Notes: generated by a model from the sequence alone, not told the origin. A DNA stretch of 64,000 nucleotides from Helicobacter anseris (GCA_004368235.1 JXTW01000002.1:74210-138209), one strand, 5' to 3'; counted from the stretch's first letter, positions 40,214 through 51,400 are shown. Numbers and translations are program-made.

Positions 40214-40807
40214 ATGTTTATTTTTACTTCTTATTTAAAAAGTAGCAAAAAGTTATTAAATATATTACTAAATAGCACCTTATTATTAAATTATATATTG
40301 GCTACAGACCTAGATCTAATAACACCAAAACCAAAAAATTTTGAAGATAGCTCTCATACTAAGGATGGCTTTTTAAAAAAGGATATTAATTATTATCTTG
40401 AGAAAAATGATGCACTTTTATGGAGTTATTATAACCAAGTCATAAAACAATCTAAAAAACAAAATTACCCTATCTATTCTAGGCGTTATATCATTGATGC
40501 TAAAAGCTATAGCGAACTCTCTAGTAATGCTAAACAAATGTTAAGAGGTCAAATTGTATTTGCATCTATCATTATAGATACCACATCAAATAAAACTCTA
40601 AATTATAGTGAACTAGGTGGAATTAGCATAAAGGGCATTTTAGCCCAAGATGCTGAAGAAAAAAATGCAAAAAAATACTTTTTCAAATTTGACTCTCGTT
40701 ATTATAGCGATCTAGAAGCTCTAGATAAAAAGCGTAGAATCTATGCCTACTGCATCCTACCTTCTTTTAGCTCTTGTATTCTTATAGGTATTCACGAAGA
40801 ATGGTGA
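40214..40807 (+). CDS. hypothetical exported protein
   Basis: I do not recognise this protein. About 197 residues with a hydrophobic N-terminus ending near LNYILA, consistent with a signal peptide, and a mixed hydrophilic mature part containing two Cys near the end (YCILPSFSSCILIG). No good ribosome site precedes the ATG at 40214, which lies 4 bp after the lpxR-like stop, so expression probably depends on coupling to that gene. A TTG at 40199 would also fit. It may work in the envelope with the LpxR-like protein. Confidence 0.55.
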   Translation: MFIFTSYLKSSKKLLNILLNSTLLLNYILATDLDLITPKPKNFEDSSHTKDGFLKKDINYYLEKNDALLWSYYNQVIKQSKKQNYPIYSRRYIIDAKSYSELSSNAKQMLRGQIVFASIIIDTTSNKTLNYSELGGISIKGILAQDAEEKNAKKYFFKFDSRYYSDLEALDKKRRIYAYCILPSFSSCILIGIHEEW

Positions 40808-40929
40808 TTTATTAAATCAAAATGCCTAATCACACAAACTAACCAAACAATGCAAATTGACTAAAACTTGATTTTTATTAAGTATTATCGCACATCCACT
40901 GGAATAACCTTTAATAGAGAGAGTGAATT

Positions 40930-42909
40930 ATGAAAAGAATATTAATAATATTAGCCTGTTGTCTTGGCATTTTATTTGCAGATCAGAAACTTGCAGATAA
41001 ACCATTAGAAAAAGCTATCAGCATTATTACGCATGATGGTGGATTATATTGTTATGCACCGACATTTACAAAAGGTGAGGGTTATATTTATATAGATAAT
41101 TGCAAATCCAGCACACCCAAACTTGCTAGATATGATGTTTTTCAAAGAATTGCTTATTTAATCAATGAAGTATGGCTTTGCTTAACTGCTCCTTCTAGTG
41201 TCACAGGATCAGAGGGGCAGGCAACAGAAAAATGGGATTATATCGTGCTTCGCCCTTGTACACTTAATAATCCAGATCAAAGATGGATTATTAAAAATTA
41301 TGCTATTTATACTGTTGATGGACGCTTTAGAGTACAGGATTACAAATGGTATGCAGTACTTGCCAAAGATAATGGTAGCGTCTATAAACATAGTCTTACA
41401 AGCAATATGGGTCCTTGGATTAATACAATTGCTCAACCTGGTAATATTAGCCTTCAAACATTTGTAGGCTGGGTATTTGTCAGTCCATATTCTTGGTCCT
41501 TATATTACTTTAAAGATCAAATTTCATCCAAAGAACGAGAATATATGTATTATAATCCAGAAAATGGGCATATTGCTCAATACAACCCTAGCGATGGGTC
41601 ATTATCATGTATGTATTCTAAGCAAACAGGTTCTCAGAATTGGAACTGGGTAGGATGGGGCAGATGTACAGATAAAATTCCAAACCAAAAAGATTCTGCA
41701 TATTGGGAATTCTTCTTAATGAATGACAATGATGGTATGCTTAGAGATTACAAAGGAAACTTCTTAAAGGTTACTAGTTATGGACCAAATTGGGGAACTC
41801 CTTATACCTCTAAACCAAAATATTACAATTCTACAAATAATCCTATATTTAATTTTATATTTTCTCATGATATGAGCAATTGGCAGAGGTATATCAATGC
41901 AAATATAGCAGACAATCTACAATACTGCCCAGCTCCTGGTCATAAGGGAATTGATTCAAGCAACAAATCTGCCTCTGTTGATAATGCGGTGCAAGATAAT
42001 TCTATTGAAAATAAAGTAACTGTTATAGAAAAACCGCTCTTAAGATCTGCTACTACAAACTCACAAAAAACGATACGATCTCTACCACCAAGCTTTAAAC
42101 TAAATGCGGACTGGATTAGAAGATTCTGGCAAACTGCTGCTACAAGCGTATCAGGACCAGGAAGTTTTATTGGCGTATGTGGAATTTGTCTATTACAAGC
42201 CTATCAAATGGTGGCAGAATTACAAGAATATGCCATATCAGGCACCCCTACAGGCAGAGGTTACTTTTTTGACATAGCTCCCCATACTAATCCTTTTGAT
42301 TCACTAAGGACTAGATTTCCACTTATGGAGCAAAGACTAATAGATGCAGAAGCCTTTTTTGGACTACCCTATCAAGAAGGTGAAGATGCTTCTACTAGAA
42401 CTAGAAGAGTATTGTACTCTACAACCATTAGCGTACTACCTCAATATAACTGGGATATATCACAAGTAGCCACAAATAATCGGGAAATAAACTCATTAAT
42501 AAGGGATTTATTTTCAGCTCCTACAGGTACTTTATGGATATATTTTATTATGAGAACCAATAGAGATGGGACAGGTGTTGCTGGACATGCTCAACCAATA
42601 TTGCGCACTGATGAAGGCATAGTTATTATCCCTACCAATACCCCTAGCTTTACCTTTGATCTATATGCTAATTATATGATTCCATATACAAGCCCTCATC
42701 AAGTTTTAGAATACCTTAGCTTTGGAGGCACTAGAACAATTTATCAATTCACATTAGCTCGTGTTAGCCATCGCTATGAGAATCCATTAGAAACTATGTT
42801 TTCTGTAAATAATTGCGATGGCGCAGGACCTCATAGAAGAGGCAATGGACACAATCCTCTTAGCGGACTTGTAAACCAATGCAGCGGTGGAAGATGCGCT
42901 ATACAATAA
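40930..42909 (+). CDS. secreted DUF1561 protein (virulence-modifying protein family)
   Basis: 659 residues. Signal peptide MKRILIILACCLGILFA. Residues about 30-330 hold two ricin-B-like lectin segments with QRW and QNW core motifs and paired cysteines (C41, C58, C84, C110, C227, C246). A Ser/Asn-rich linker (about 340-390) leads to a C-terminal domain with GVCGIC (C417/C420), GHAQPI (H553) and PTN (N570), an order and spacing that could form a Cys-His-Asn catalytic triad, and a Cys/His-rich tail (C629, C651, C656). The architecture matches DUF1561 (PF07598), the Leptospira and Bartonella VM proteins, for which cytotoxicity and a DNase-like C-terminus have been reported. Monocistronic, flanked by a -10-like box and a hairpin. 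Confidence 0.8.
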   Translation: MKRILIILACCLGILFADQKLADKPLEKAISIITHDGGLYCYAPTFTKGEGYIYIDNCKSSTPKLARYDVFQRIAYLINEVWLCLTAPSSVTGSEGQATEKWDYIVLRPCTLNNPDQRWIIKNYAIYTVDGRFRVQDYKWYAVLAKDNGSVYKHSLTSNMGPWINTIAQPGNISLQTFVGWVFVSPYSWSLYYFKDQISSKEREYMYYNPENGHIAQYNPSDGSLSCMYSKQTGSQNWNWVGWGRCTDKIPNQKDSAYWEFFLMNDNDGMLRDYKGNFLKVTSYGPNWGTPYTSKPKYYNSTNNPIFNFIFSHDMSNWQRYINANIADNLQYCPAPGHKGIDSSNKSASVDNAVQDNSIENKVTVIEKPLLRSATTNSQKTIRSLPPSFKLNADWIRRFWQTAATSVSGPGSFIGVCGICLLQAYQMVAELQEYAISGTPTGRGYFFDIAPHTNPFDSLRTRFPLMEQRLIDAEAFFGLPYQEGEDASTRTRRVLYSTTISVLPQYNWDISQVATNNREINSLIRDLFSAPTGTLWIYFIMRTNRDGTGVAGHAQPILRTDEGIVIIPTNTPSFTFDLYANYMIPYTSPHQVLEYLSFGGTRTIYQFTLARVSHRYENPLETMFSVNNCDGAGPHRRGNGHNPLSGLVNQCSGGRCAIQ

Positions 42910-42926
42910 TCTCACAACTATTTGTC

Positions 42927-42954
42927 TTGTGTCGTTGCTAATGTAGCGACACAA
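42927..42954 (+). terminator. hairpin after the DUF1561 gene
   Basis: A 12-bp stem (TTGTGTCGTTGC/GTAGCGACACAA, two G-U type pairs) with a TAAT loop, 17 bases after the stop codon. The following U-run is weak, so termination may be partial. Confidence 0.55.
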
Positions 42955-43020
42955 AACTGCTAATTATTCTTTATAAATATAAATCTAAATAATAAATTCT
43001 TACAAATTATAAAAAATAAG

Positions 43021-43026
43021 TATAAT
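43021..43026 (+). promoter_or_regulatory. -10 element of the secretin cluster
   Basis: TATAAT in a long AT-rich stretch, about 60 bases before the ATG at 43086. It is the only strong -10 between the DUF1561 hairpin and this cluster. Confidence 0.55.
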
Positions 43027-43085
43027 TGATGTAATTTTATAAATAATCTATTTTTAATCAAAGTTAAAAAGTAAGGATTTTAGAA

Positions 43086-44078
43086 ATGTTGGCCTTTTAT
43101 GATGGCTTTGGCTATAGTGATGGTGAAAGCTTTAAAAAATCTCACCACATAAAAGACACAATCACTATTATTCCACTTCAATCCTGCACCCCTATTATTC
43201 TAGATTCATTGCCTTCTACTCCAGATCTACTCCTCTCTGCCTGCCTTCGCACCAAATTGCTTGATCTTTCAAAGCAATACTCACTTTGTTATACAAAACT
43301 TTTTGATGACCGTATTCTGGTTTTAGCTAGCGAACAAAAACTTTTAAAATTTGCCTCTATTCCAGAGATATTCTTGCCATTTGGAATAAAAGATGAGCAT
43401 CTTTTAGATAATGCTATGTTTTGCTTTGAAAATAGTTTGGTTGTCTTTTATCAAAAAAAGCTTTTATATTTTTATCAAAATAATGATTTTAGCGATATTT
43501 TTAATGCCCTAGAAATAATAAAAGAAAAATATCACATCGAAGTTACTGCAATCTACTCTAATACAAATTATGATTCTATTCACACGCAAAGTTTTGATAC
43601 TTTTGGTAAATTTCCTATAGCTAGCCTTGCTCTATCTGCTTATAAAAATAATAAAAAGCTTTTTTTGCAACCACAAATACCATGGTATAAAACACAACTT
43701 TTTATCATTTTACTCGGATTATTAGGCATATTTTTTAGTCTTTTAATCCTATATCATATAATGAATAATAAATTAAATGAATTAGAACACAATAATACTC
43801 ATATAGAATCGATTCCAAAATCCCAGTCTCGTTATGATCTCTTTGCCTCTATCACTAATCTAGCTAGCAAATATAAAATTTTATTTGAACAAATGGACTT
43901 TGTCAGTCAAGAAGATAGTTTTGCCTTAGGGATATATGCATGCTTTTCCCATCAAATGAACTTTATCAACTGGATAGAAAAAATGGAAAATAAGCTAAAA
44001 ACCTCTAGCATCTATATAGATGCGCAAGATTTAAATCAAAATTATCGTTGCACATGGGTATCTTGGGTAAAAAAATGA
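43086..44078 (+). CDS. bitopic membrane protein of secretin cluster (Cts/Msh-like)
   Basis: 330 residues with no signal peptide, one membrane helix at about residues 206-228 (LFIILLGLLGIFFSLLILY) and a C-terminal extracytoplasmic part. The cytoplasmic half resembles the actin-like PilM/MshI proteins only loosely. In C. jejuni the DNA-uptake locus encodes similar membrane assembly factors (CtsX, CtsR) beside the CtsD secretin, so an assembly-platform role is likely from context. Its TGA overlaps the next start as ATGA. Confidence 0.5.
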   Translation: MLAFYDGFGYSDGESFKKSHHIKDTITIIPLQSCTPIILDSLPSTPDLLLSACLRTKLLDLSKQYSLCYTKLFDDRILVLASEQKLLKFASIPEIFLPFGIKDEHLLDNAMFCFENSLVVFYQKKLLYFYQNNDFSDIFNALEIIKEKYHIEVTAIYSNTNYDSIHTQSFDTFGKFPIASLALSAYKNNKKLFLQPQIPWYKTQLFIILLGLLGIFFSLLILYHIMNNKLNELEHNNTHIESIPKSQSRYDLFASITNLASKYKILFEQMDFVSQEDSFALGIYACFSHQMNFINWIEKMENKLKTSSIYIDAQDLNQNYRCTWVSWVKK

Positions 44079-44713
44079 TAGATCAAATTCTTATGTATTG
44101 GGATCAAAAAAAGACCCTAGAAAAGATATTTTGGATAGGCTTTATAATTATTATCATCTTTAGTTTTTTCTATCTTTATGGCTTTGAAAACCTATTAATG
44201 CGCTATAAAGCCATAAAAAATCAAAAAGAGCTAACAACGCTAGAACAAACCATGATTTCTAATCCAAAATCTCCCGCAAAAATCCTGCAAGAAATCTTAA
44301 AGTTTAATAACAAAATTACTATATCTAACCTAGAATCAAAAGGAAATATTCATAGCTTCAGAGCAAGTGGAGATTTTCTATCACTTACAAAACTTTTAAA
44401 GTTTATAGAAAGCTTTAATCAAAGTGAAATTTTAGATTATAGCCTAGAACAAAAAAAGGAAATGAATATGTTTGTAAGATTTTGTATTGCTAAAAATGCC
44501 TTTATACGCGATACAAATAACAAAAAAGTATCTTTAGTATTTTTTAGTCCTCATGCTATGAATTTAGAAATGATCATCAACCATAAAGCTAGAATCTCAA
44601 ACCAATGGTATCAAACAGGAGACAATCTTTTTGGTATGAAAATCATAGATATTACCCCCATATCTGTAATCTTAGAAAATGCACAGCATCAAAAAATCAT
44701 ACTAGGGCTTTAA
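44075..44713 (+). CDS. PilO/PilP-like (CtsR-like) membrane protein
   Basis: 212 residues starting at the ATG in an ATGA overlap; the earlier start at 44048 lies in the previous gene. One N-terminal membrane helix (about residues 14-36), a coiled-coil stretch, a PilO-like middle, and a C-terminal segment GMKIIDITPISVILENAQ that matches the beta-domain pattern of GspC/PilP proteins, which contact the secretin's N-domains. This fits a periplasmic bridge between inner membrane and secretin. Confidence 0.6.
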   Translation: MIDQILMYWDQKKTLEKIFWIGFIIIIIFSFFYLYGFENLLMRYKAIKNQKELTTLEQTMISNPKSPAKILQEILKFNNKITISNLESKGNIHSFRASGDFLSLTKLLKFIESFNQSEILDYSLEQKKEMNMFVRFCIAKNAFIRDTNNKKVSLVFFSPHAMNLEMIINHKARISNQWYQTGDNLFGMKIIDITPISVILENAQHQKIILGL

Positions 44714-46234
44714 ATGTTGGCAAGAATAAAACTATATCTAAACTTTTATTTTTTTCTTACTTTAGCTACAAGTTTTGTGTATGCCAAAATACCATGTGAG
44801 ACAAGAAAATTTGATATTGCTATTAGCAAAAATATCAGTTTTTATGAAATATTAGAACATTTAGCTAAAGAATGCCATCTTAGCATCATCTATAGAGATA
44901 AGGTTTCTCAAGCCATTTTGGAGGATAAAAACATTCTTTTAAATTTTTATCACTCAAGTTTAGATGATATTTTACAAACTGGATTTGAAGCTCTGGATTT
45001 AGATTATATTTTTGAATCTAAAAAGATATATATCTCTCATTTAAAAACAAAAACTTTTCATATCAATTACATCGCGACTTCCAGAGTTGCCTCAAGCAAT
45101 ACAAATATCATTTTTTCTCAAGATGCTCAACAAGATAGCACATTTAACCAAAATATCTCTAATAATACCAACAATACTCATCAGCAGCTCTTAGATATGG
45201 CTAATGCTCAAGATCAAAATGCTAATAAATCTGGCTCTAAAATTTACTCCTTAGATGCGCTAGATTTTTGGGGAGAGATAAAAGATCAAATCTATCCTAT
45301 TATTTTTAGAGAAAATGATAAATATCTTCCTGCTAAAGATTCTACTCCTATTAGCATTGATAAAGGTTCTGGTTTTATCACCATTACTGCCACACCTTCT
45401 CAAATCAAGAGGGCAGAACACTATATTCAAAAACTCAATGAACGTTTAAACACGGAGGTGCTTATTGATGTTAATATTCTTACCATTACACACCATAATG
45501 AACGCACTACAGGGATTGATTGGGGTAATTTTTATAACTTTAGTATCAATAATTCTCAAACCCCCTTACTCAATTTGTCCAATTCCTCATTTCAATATGG
45601 AATCAATATTTTCTCACAAGATCTAAGTCTTGGAGAAATCATCCGGTTTCTAAATACCTATGGATCTGTAAGCTCAATATCAAACCCAAAAATCCTTACA
45701 CTAAATAATCAACCAGCGCTTATCTCTGTAGGTAATATCATCCGATACACTCAAAATCTCGTCTATCAAACTGCCAATACTTCCTCTACACTTCAAAATA
45801 CAAGACAACAATATCCAAGCGTATTTTCTGGAGTACTCTTAGATATCACACCATCAATTGAAGGCGATGAAATTATTTTAAAAATAAACCCTTCTATCAC
45901 TTCTACAAAAGACTCTAAAGTAGAAAATCAAAGCAATGCTCTAAAATCTCCACCCAATCTCTCTACTAACCAACTATCCTCAATTGTAAAAATTAAAAAT
46001 AATCAACGAGTGATTCTTGGTGGACTTATCTCTAAACAGAATCTAACTCAAGAAAAGCGCTTACCGATCTTAGGCTATATTCCTATACTAAGATATTTGT
46101 TTTCCTATCATAAGCAAAGAGAGCAAACACAAGAAATGGTAATCATCATCACTCCAAAGATTATCCATCTAAATCAAGATGATCTATCAACAACACAAAA
46201 TATCAACGCTCAAAAAACAATGCATAAAAAATAG
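44714..46234 (+). CDS. MshL/PilQ-type outer-membrane secretin (CtsD-like)
   Basis: 506 residues. Signal peptide ending VYA; an STN domain with YEILEHLAKECHLSIIY at about 35-110; an N1-like segment; and a C-terminal secretin domain with the VLIDVNILTI start, SSISNPKILTLNNQPALISVG, and the closing NQRVILGGLISKQN...LPILGYIPILRYLF motif. It would form the outer-membrane ring of a type IV pilus, type II secretion or DNA-uptake machine. In C. jejuni CtsD is required for transformation. Directly after the upstream TAA; no ATPase, platform or pseudopilin gene follows. Confidence 0.85.
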   Translation: MLARIKLYLNFYFFLTLATSFVYAKIPCETRKFDIAISKNISFYEILEHLAKECHLSIIYRDKVSQAILEDKNILLNFYHSSLDDILQTGFEALDLDYIFESKKIYISHLKTKTFHINYIATSRVASSNTNIIFSQDAQQDSTFNQNISNNTNNTHQQLLDMANAQDQNANKSGSKIYSLDALDFWGEIKDQIYPIIFRENDKYLPAKDSTPISIDKGSGFITITATPSQIKRAEHYIQKLNERLNTEVLIDVNILTITHHNERTTGIDWGNFYNFSINNSQTPLLNLSNSSFQYGINIFSQDLSLGEIIRFLNTYGSVSSISNPKILTLNNQPALISVGNIIRYTQNLVYQTANTSSTLQNTRQQYPSVFSGVLLDITPSIEGDEIILKINPSITSTKDSKVENQSNALKSPPNLSTNQLSSIVKIKNNQRVILGGLISKQNLTQEKRLPILGYIPILRYLFSYHKQREQTQEMVIIITPKIIHLNQDDLSTTQNINAQKTMHKK

Positions 46235-46918
46235 GAAATTTAAATAAAACTTAGAAACTTTTAGATTTTATAATAACCCCTTTATTTGGTGATCCTGTAG
46301 TAAGATATTTGATTAATAAACACAAATTACAATCAATAAAAATATTGAAGATGCTAATCCTTTGAAAATACGAAATTCATACAGCAAGCTATCAAGATTT
46401 TTTAAATCTTTATTTTAACACTATGTATAATTTATATAAATTCTTTAAGCCCTAAATTTATGCAATTTAAGTGGATATTCTTTATCTAGCTATGTTAGCA
46501 CGATGCTTATAGTCATTATTATAAGAATGTTAATGATATTTTTCAAATTTTTAAACTCAATCAATACACCATGGATACAATCAGTGAATTAAGTCTTGAT
46601 ATTTTCTTCTAACCATGGCGATGATGAGTTTAAAAAATGAGTTAAGCACACTCACTGCACCACTTTTTATCACTTTATTTGTGTAAGTTATCACTTTATT
46701 GCTCCTTGTGATTTTTGTAGTTTTTAGACTATGCAGCAAAAATCACAATAGCACAATTATGTATGATAGGACATAGACTGGTAATACCTAATGCAGTAAC
46801 AAATATGCATGCGGTCTAATAGATACAATCCCATCTCTAAACAAGCATTTTAATCATTCCTTTGTATAGTGCTAATTAATCTTATAGCAATACCTCTAAT
46901 ACCTATTTGATTAATATG
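46235..46918. other. 684-bp gap with decayed coding fragments
   Basis: No intact gene. Several short open frames look like debris on the plus strand: 46502-46612 reads NDIFQIFKLNQY...ISELSLD, faintly like the helical domain of an ABC ATPase; 46615-46686 reads MAMMSLKNELSTLTAPLFITLF, like the start of a MATE efflux pump, ending at a TAA. An earlier fragment at about 46268-46430 is split between two frames. No tRNA, repeat or promoter is obvious. Confidence 0.5.
46615..46686 (+). pseudogene. possible N-terminal fragment of a MATE-family transporter
   Basis: A 23-codon frame beginning at an ATG with the sequence SLKNELSTLTAPLFI, which matches the common start of MATE transporters (LxxxLxxLALPIFI). 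It is closed by TAA and the following sequence is not open in any frame. Short and based on resemblance only. Confidence 0.25.
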
Positions 46919-48400
46919 TTAAAGCTCTTTTAACATTCTCTCATAAGCTGCTTTAGTTCCTGGACGCACTGAAGTTAATAAACTTGCTATAACAATCACT
47001 AAAGATGCTACTAAAAAGCCTGGAACTATTTCATAAATAGGAAAATTAAATAAAGTAGCCAAATAATTCTTCCATAATACAACTACCAAAGCCCCGCTAA
47101 TCATACCTAAAATAGCCCCTACTCTAGTCATTCTACTCCAAAAAAGTGAAAAAAACATCACAGAGCCAAAAGATGCTCCAAATCCCGCCCATGCATAAGA
47201 TACTATGCTTAAAACACTTGAATTTTTATCTGTGGAGATTAAAAAAGCAATTATCGCTACGATTAAAACACCGATTTTACCAAGCTTTAATACTATCTCA
47301 TTAGAAGCATCGGTTTTAAAGATTTTTTTATAAAAGTCTTCTGCTATGGTAGAGCTTGAAACTAAAAGTTGTGAACTAGCCGTGCTCATAATGGCTGCTA
47401 AAATAGCTGAGAGTAAAATTCCTGTTATCCACGGATTAAAAAGAAGTTGAGACATAACGATAAAGATTTTTTCAGGATCTTGTAAAGTAAGATTAAATTT
47501 ATACACATAAGCAATCCCTAAAACTCCCATTAAACAAGCACTAATTAAGCATAAAATCATCCATCCTATACCTATGAAAGTAGCTATTGGGATATCTTTG
47601 GTTGAGCGAATTGACATAAAACGCACTAAAATATGAGGTTGTCCAAAATATCCCAGACCCCAAGCAAGTGCTGAAATAATGCTTAATAATCCCACTCCCT
47701 CGCCCATAGATAAAGCATTAGGCTTGATTTCTCTTATAATATTAAAAGCTTCATTAAAACCACCTAAATGATAAAGCATCACAATAGGCACAATAACAAG
47801 AGCTGACATCATCAAAAGCCCTTGTATCATATCTGTCCAGCAAACTGCTTTATATCCACCTAAGAAAGTATAAGCAACAATGATTAAAGTTCCTGTACTT
47901 AAAGCATATTCATAAGCGATTCCAAAAGTGCTTTCAAAAAGCTTTGCACCACCTACAAGCCCTGATGAAACATAAAAGGTAAAAAAGATTAAAATCACCA
48001 CTGCACAAACTATACGCAAAATGTGCTTGTCATCATCAAAACGCGTTTCAAAATAATCAGGTATGGTTAAAGAATTAGCAATCACACTCGTATAAATTCT
48101 AAGTCTTTTTGCCACAAAAAGCCAATTTAAACTAGCTCCTATAGTAAGTCCTATAGCAATATAAGAATCAATAAATCCACTAACATACAAAGCTCCGGGC
48201 AAGCCCATTAAAAGCCACCCACTCATATCTGATGCTCCTGCACTTAAGGCTGAAATCACAGGACCTAAAGAACGACCACCTAAAAAATAATCTTCTGTAT
48301 TTTTATTTTGTCTATAGAAACAAAAACCTATATAAAGCATTAAAATAGCATAGACTATAAACATTATTATAATAGGGATATTAATTTGAACTACTTCCAT
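46919..48400 (-). CDS. putP: sodium/proline symporter
   Basis: Imports proline with sodium, feeding PutA. 493 residues with about 13 membrane helices of the SSS family; [23 protein letters not shown] is the family's N-terminal signature and [13 protein letters not shown] residues ([15 protein letters not shown]) form the conserved helix of the sodium site. It lies 3 bp after putA. The sequence looks very close to the Campylobacter protein as I remember it. Confidence 0.96.
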   Translation of the reverse strand: MEVVQINIPIIIMFIVYAILMLYIGFCFYRQNKNTEDYFLGGRSLGPVISALSAGASDMSGWLLMGLPGALYVSGFIDSYIAIGLTIGASLNWLFVAKRLRIYTSVIANSLTIPDYFETRFDDDKHILRIVCAVVILIFFTFYVSSGLVGGAKLFESTFGIAYEYALSTGTLIIVAYTFLGGYKAVCWTDMIQGLLMMSALVIVPIVMLYHLGGFNEAFNIIREIKPNALSMGEGVGLLSIISALAWGLGYFGQPHILVRFMSIRSTKDIPIATFIGIGWMILCLISACLMGVLGIAYVYKFNLTLQDPEKIFIVMSQLLFNPWITGILLSAILAAIMSTASSQLLVSSSTIAEDFYKKIFKTDASNEIVLKLGKIGVLIVAIIAFLISTDKNSSVLSIVSYAWAGFGASFGSVMFFSLFWSRMTRVGAILGMISGALVVVLWKNYLATLFNFPIYEIVPGFLVASLVIVIASLLTSVRPGTKAAYERMLKEL

Positions 48401-48403
48401 ATT

Positions 48404-51400
48404 TTACTCCTTTAAAGCTCTAATTCCTAAATTTCCATAGCGATGAAAAGAAATGCTTAAAGACTTTTCATTAAAATAATTTAAAAGTTCAAAGCGTCCA
48501 TTTATAAGAGGCTTATCTCTAATGATTATCTTGGCTAAACTTGCTGCTTTTATATAAATTTCATCTTCTTTACTAGGCTTTGCAAGATAGCGAATACGTT
48601 CATAATCCTGTATTTTTTCTATAAATCTATCCTTGCTTTCTTGTAAAAACAATACCTTTGTACCTATATTTTTAACTATTTCTTTTACAATATCAAGTTT
48701 TTTATGATCTTCATAACTAATGCTAAGATCAACTTTTGCTAAATTTGCTGCTAAAATCACTCCTAAAATATCTCTTAAACTCTCATCACCGCATAGTCTA
48801 AATATCATATTTTTAATATTAGTATAAGAAAAAAGATTATCCTCACCTCTAATTTTTACATAATCTTTTGATACGCTAAATTCATTTTTATAATGAAAAG
48901 CATAAGATCTTGCCATTTTAGCTACTTCTTTAAGCTCATCTTGCTCTTTTTGATCCAAATCAAGCTTTAAATCATCAAGCTTGCTTGCAAATTCATTGTT
49001 ACTTAAATTCTCATCAAAATCATTTTGAGAGATATTTAAAAACTGCGTAATATAATTATAAATTCCCACCTTTCTACCATTTCCAATGGCTGATTTTTTA
49101 ACCCCTCCAAAAGGCTGACGCAAAACAATAGCACCTGTTGTAGGCTTATTAATATAAATATTTCCTGCTTCAATATGTGTGTGAAAATACTCCCACTCTC
49201 TTTCATCTAAGCTTTCAAAACCTGCTGTTAAACCATATCCTGTTGAATTTACTATTTCAATGGCTTCTTTTAAATCCTTAGCTCTCATTACGCTTAAAAT
49301 CGGAACAAAAAGCTCATTTAAATGAGTAAAATCTCCCTTTTTAGTACCATACTTAATACCCGGAGTCATTAAATAAGGATTATCATCTATGAATTTAGGC
49401 TTTAAAACCCACTCTTCATAAGGAGCTAACTCATTTAAAGCTTTTTCAACCTTAGGGCTTATTTTATCTGCTAGTGTACCAAGCTTGTTTTTAAAATCAT
49501 ATGGATCTCCTACTGCCAAAGAAGAAGCTGCATCAATTAAAGTCTTTTTAAACTCTTCATCTTCATAAACTTCATCTTCTAAAACAAGCAAGGAAGTGGC
49601 TGAACATTTTTGCCCAGAATTTGAAAAGGCTGAATGAATAATATTTTTAATCGCACTATCACGATCGGCAAATTTAGAAACGATAGTGGCATTTTTTCCT
49701 CCTGTTTCAGCACTTAAAAGTAAGGTTGGATTAGCCTTTAACATCGCATAAGCAGTATCTTCACCCCCTGTTAGCACAGAAAAATCAATGACTTCATCAC
49801 TAAGTAAATATTTAGAAATATCACTTCCTTTTGATGGTAAAAAAATCAAAGCATCTTTAGGAATTCCAGCATCCCAAAGGCATTTACAAAGCATATAACC
49901 TGTAAGGATAGATAAAGATGAGGGCTTATAAATGACTACATTACCTGCTGCTAAAGGAGCTACTATAGTTCCAATTGAAATTCCTACAGGAAAATTCCAA
50001 GGTGCTATGGTAACACCTATGCCTTTAGGGCTAAATTTGGTATTTTTATTTTGTTCTCTTAAAACTCTTAAAGAGTGTGGATAAAATTCCGTAAAATCAA
50101 TAGCTTCACTTACTTCAGGATCAATTTCTAAAAAAGTTTTTCCCACTTCTAAGGCTGAAATTCCTATTAAATCCCCTCTTCTTTCTCTCATTATGCTTGC
50201 TGCTTTTGCTAAGATAGAATGAATCTCATCAAAGCTTTTTTCTTTAAATTTAGATTGCTTAGCTACTTCTAAGGCTTTTTTAATCTCTTTTTCACCTGCT
50301 AAATAAGCCTTACCTATGGTATGATTTTTAATCTTATCTTTTACTTCTAAAAAGTTTAAATTCTCATTTTCAAAATTTAAATCCCCTATAACTGGATAAG
50401 CATTAAAATCTTTTAAATTCTCATATTTTTCTTTAATTTTCTTAGCCCAATTCCTATTGGCACTTAGGATAAAATCTGTATCGCTTTCATTTTTAAAAAC
50501 CCCACTTTCATAAGCGCTAACTACATTTTGAGTTTTATTTCTATCTTGTATACGATGAGTTGAATTATCAAGTGTTTTAATGCCTTCAAGAGATTTTAAG
50601 AAAAGTTCTTTTTGAGTATTCCAATTTTTATCACCCACCTTAAGATTGAAAAAATATCTCATAAAATTATCAATGCTAGTATTTTCATCAAGCCGTCTTA
50701 CAAGATAAGCAATGGCATTATTAAAATGAGCCTCATCACAAACGGGTGCATAAAGGATTAAATCGTGTATTTTTGATAGCTCATAAGAGCATTGCAAGCT
50801 CATACCCTCAAGCATTTCAAAGGTAAAAGAAGAAAAAGCCCCAGCTTCAGCTATTCTTGTATAAGCATAAGCGATCTCAAAGATATTATGACTTGCTATA
50901 CCTATGTTAATGTATTTATAGTTATCATTTTCTAGTATAAAATCTAGCATTTTATTATAATTACTATCTGTGTCTATTTTTTTAGAAAAAGTAGGAAGTT
51001 CCCAACCCTTTTGGCTAGCTATAGTTTCTTCACTTTCCATATTTGCACCTTTAACAAAACGGATTTTAATAGGTTTCATTCCTTTTAAAACCCTTTCTTT
51101 TGAAAAGGCGAAAAGTTTTTTTAAATACTCATAAGAATCAGGTATATAAGCTTGTAAAACAATCCCTGCTTTAATATCAAATTTAGCCACGCTTTCCATA
51201 AAAGCAGCCACAGTTAGCTCTAAATCTCTAAATTCTTCCATATCTAAATTAATAAATTTAGGTTTAGCTTGCTTCTTTTCTTCTTCTAAAGCTAGAGCAT
51301 AAAGATGATCAAGCCTTTTTACCACTTCATTTTTAGAATAATCAAAATCAATGATATTAATTTGTGAAAAAATAGTAGTGATTTTAATGGAAATATAAGT

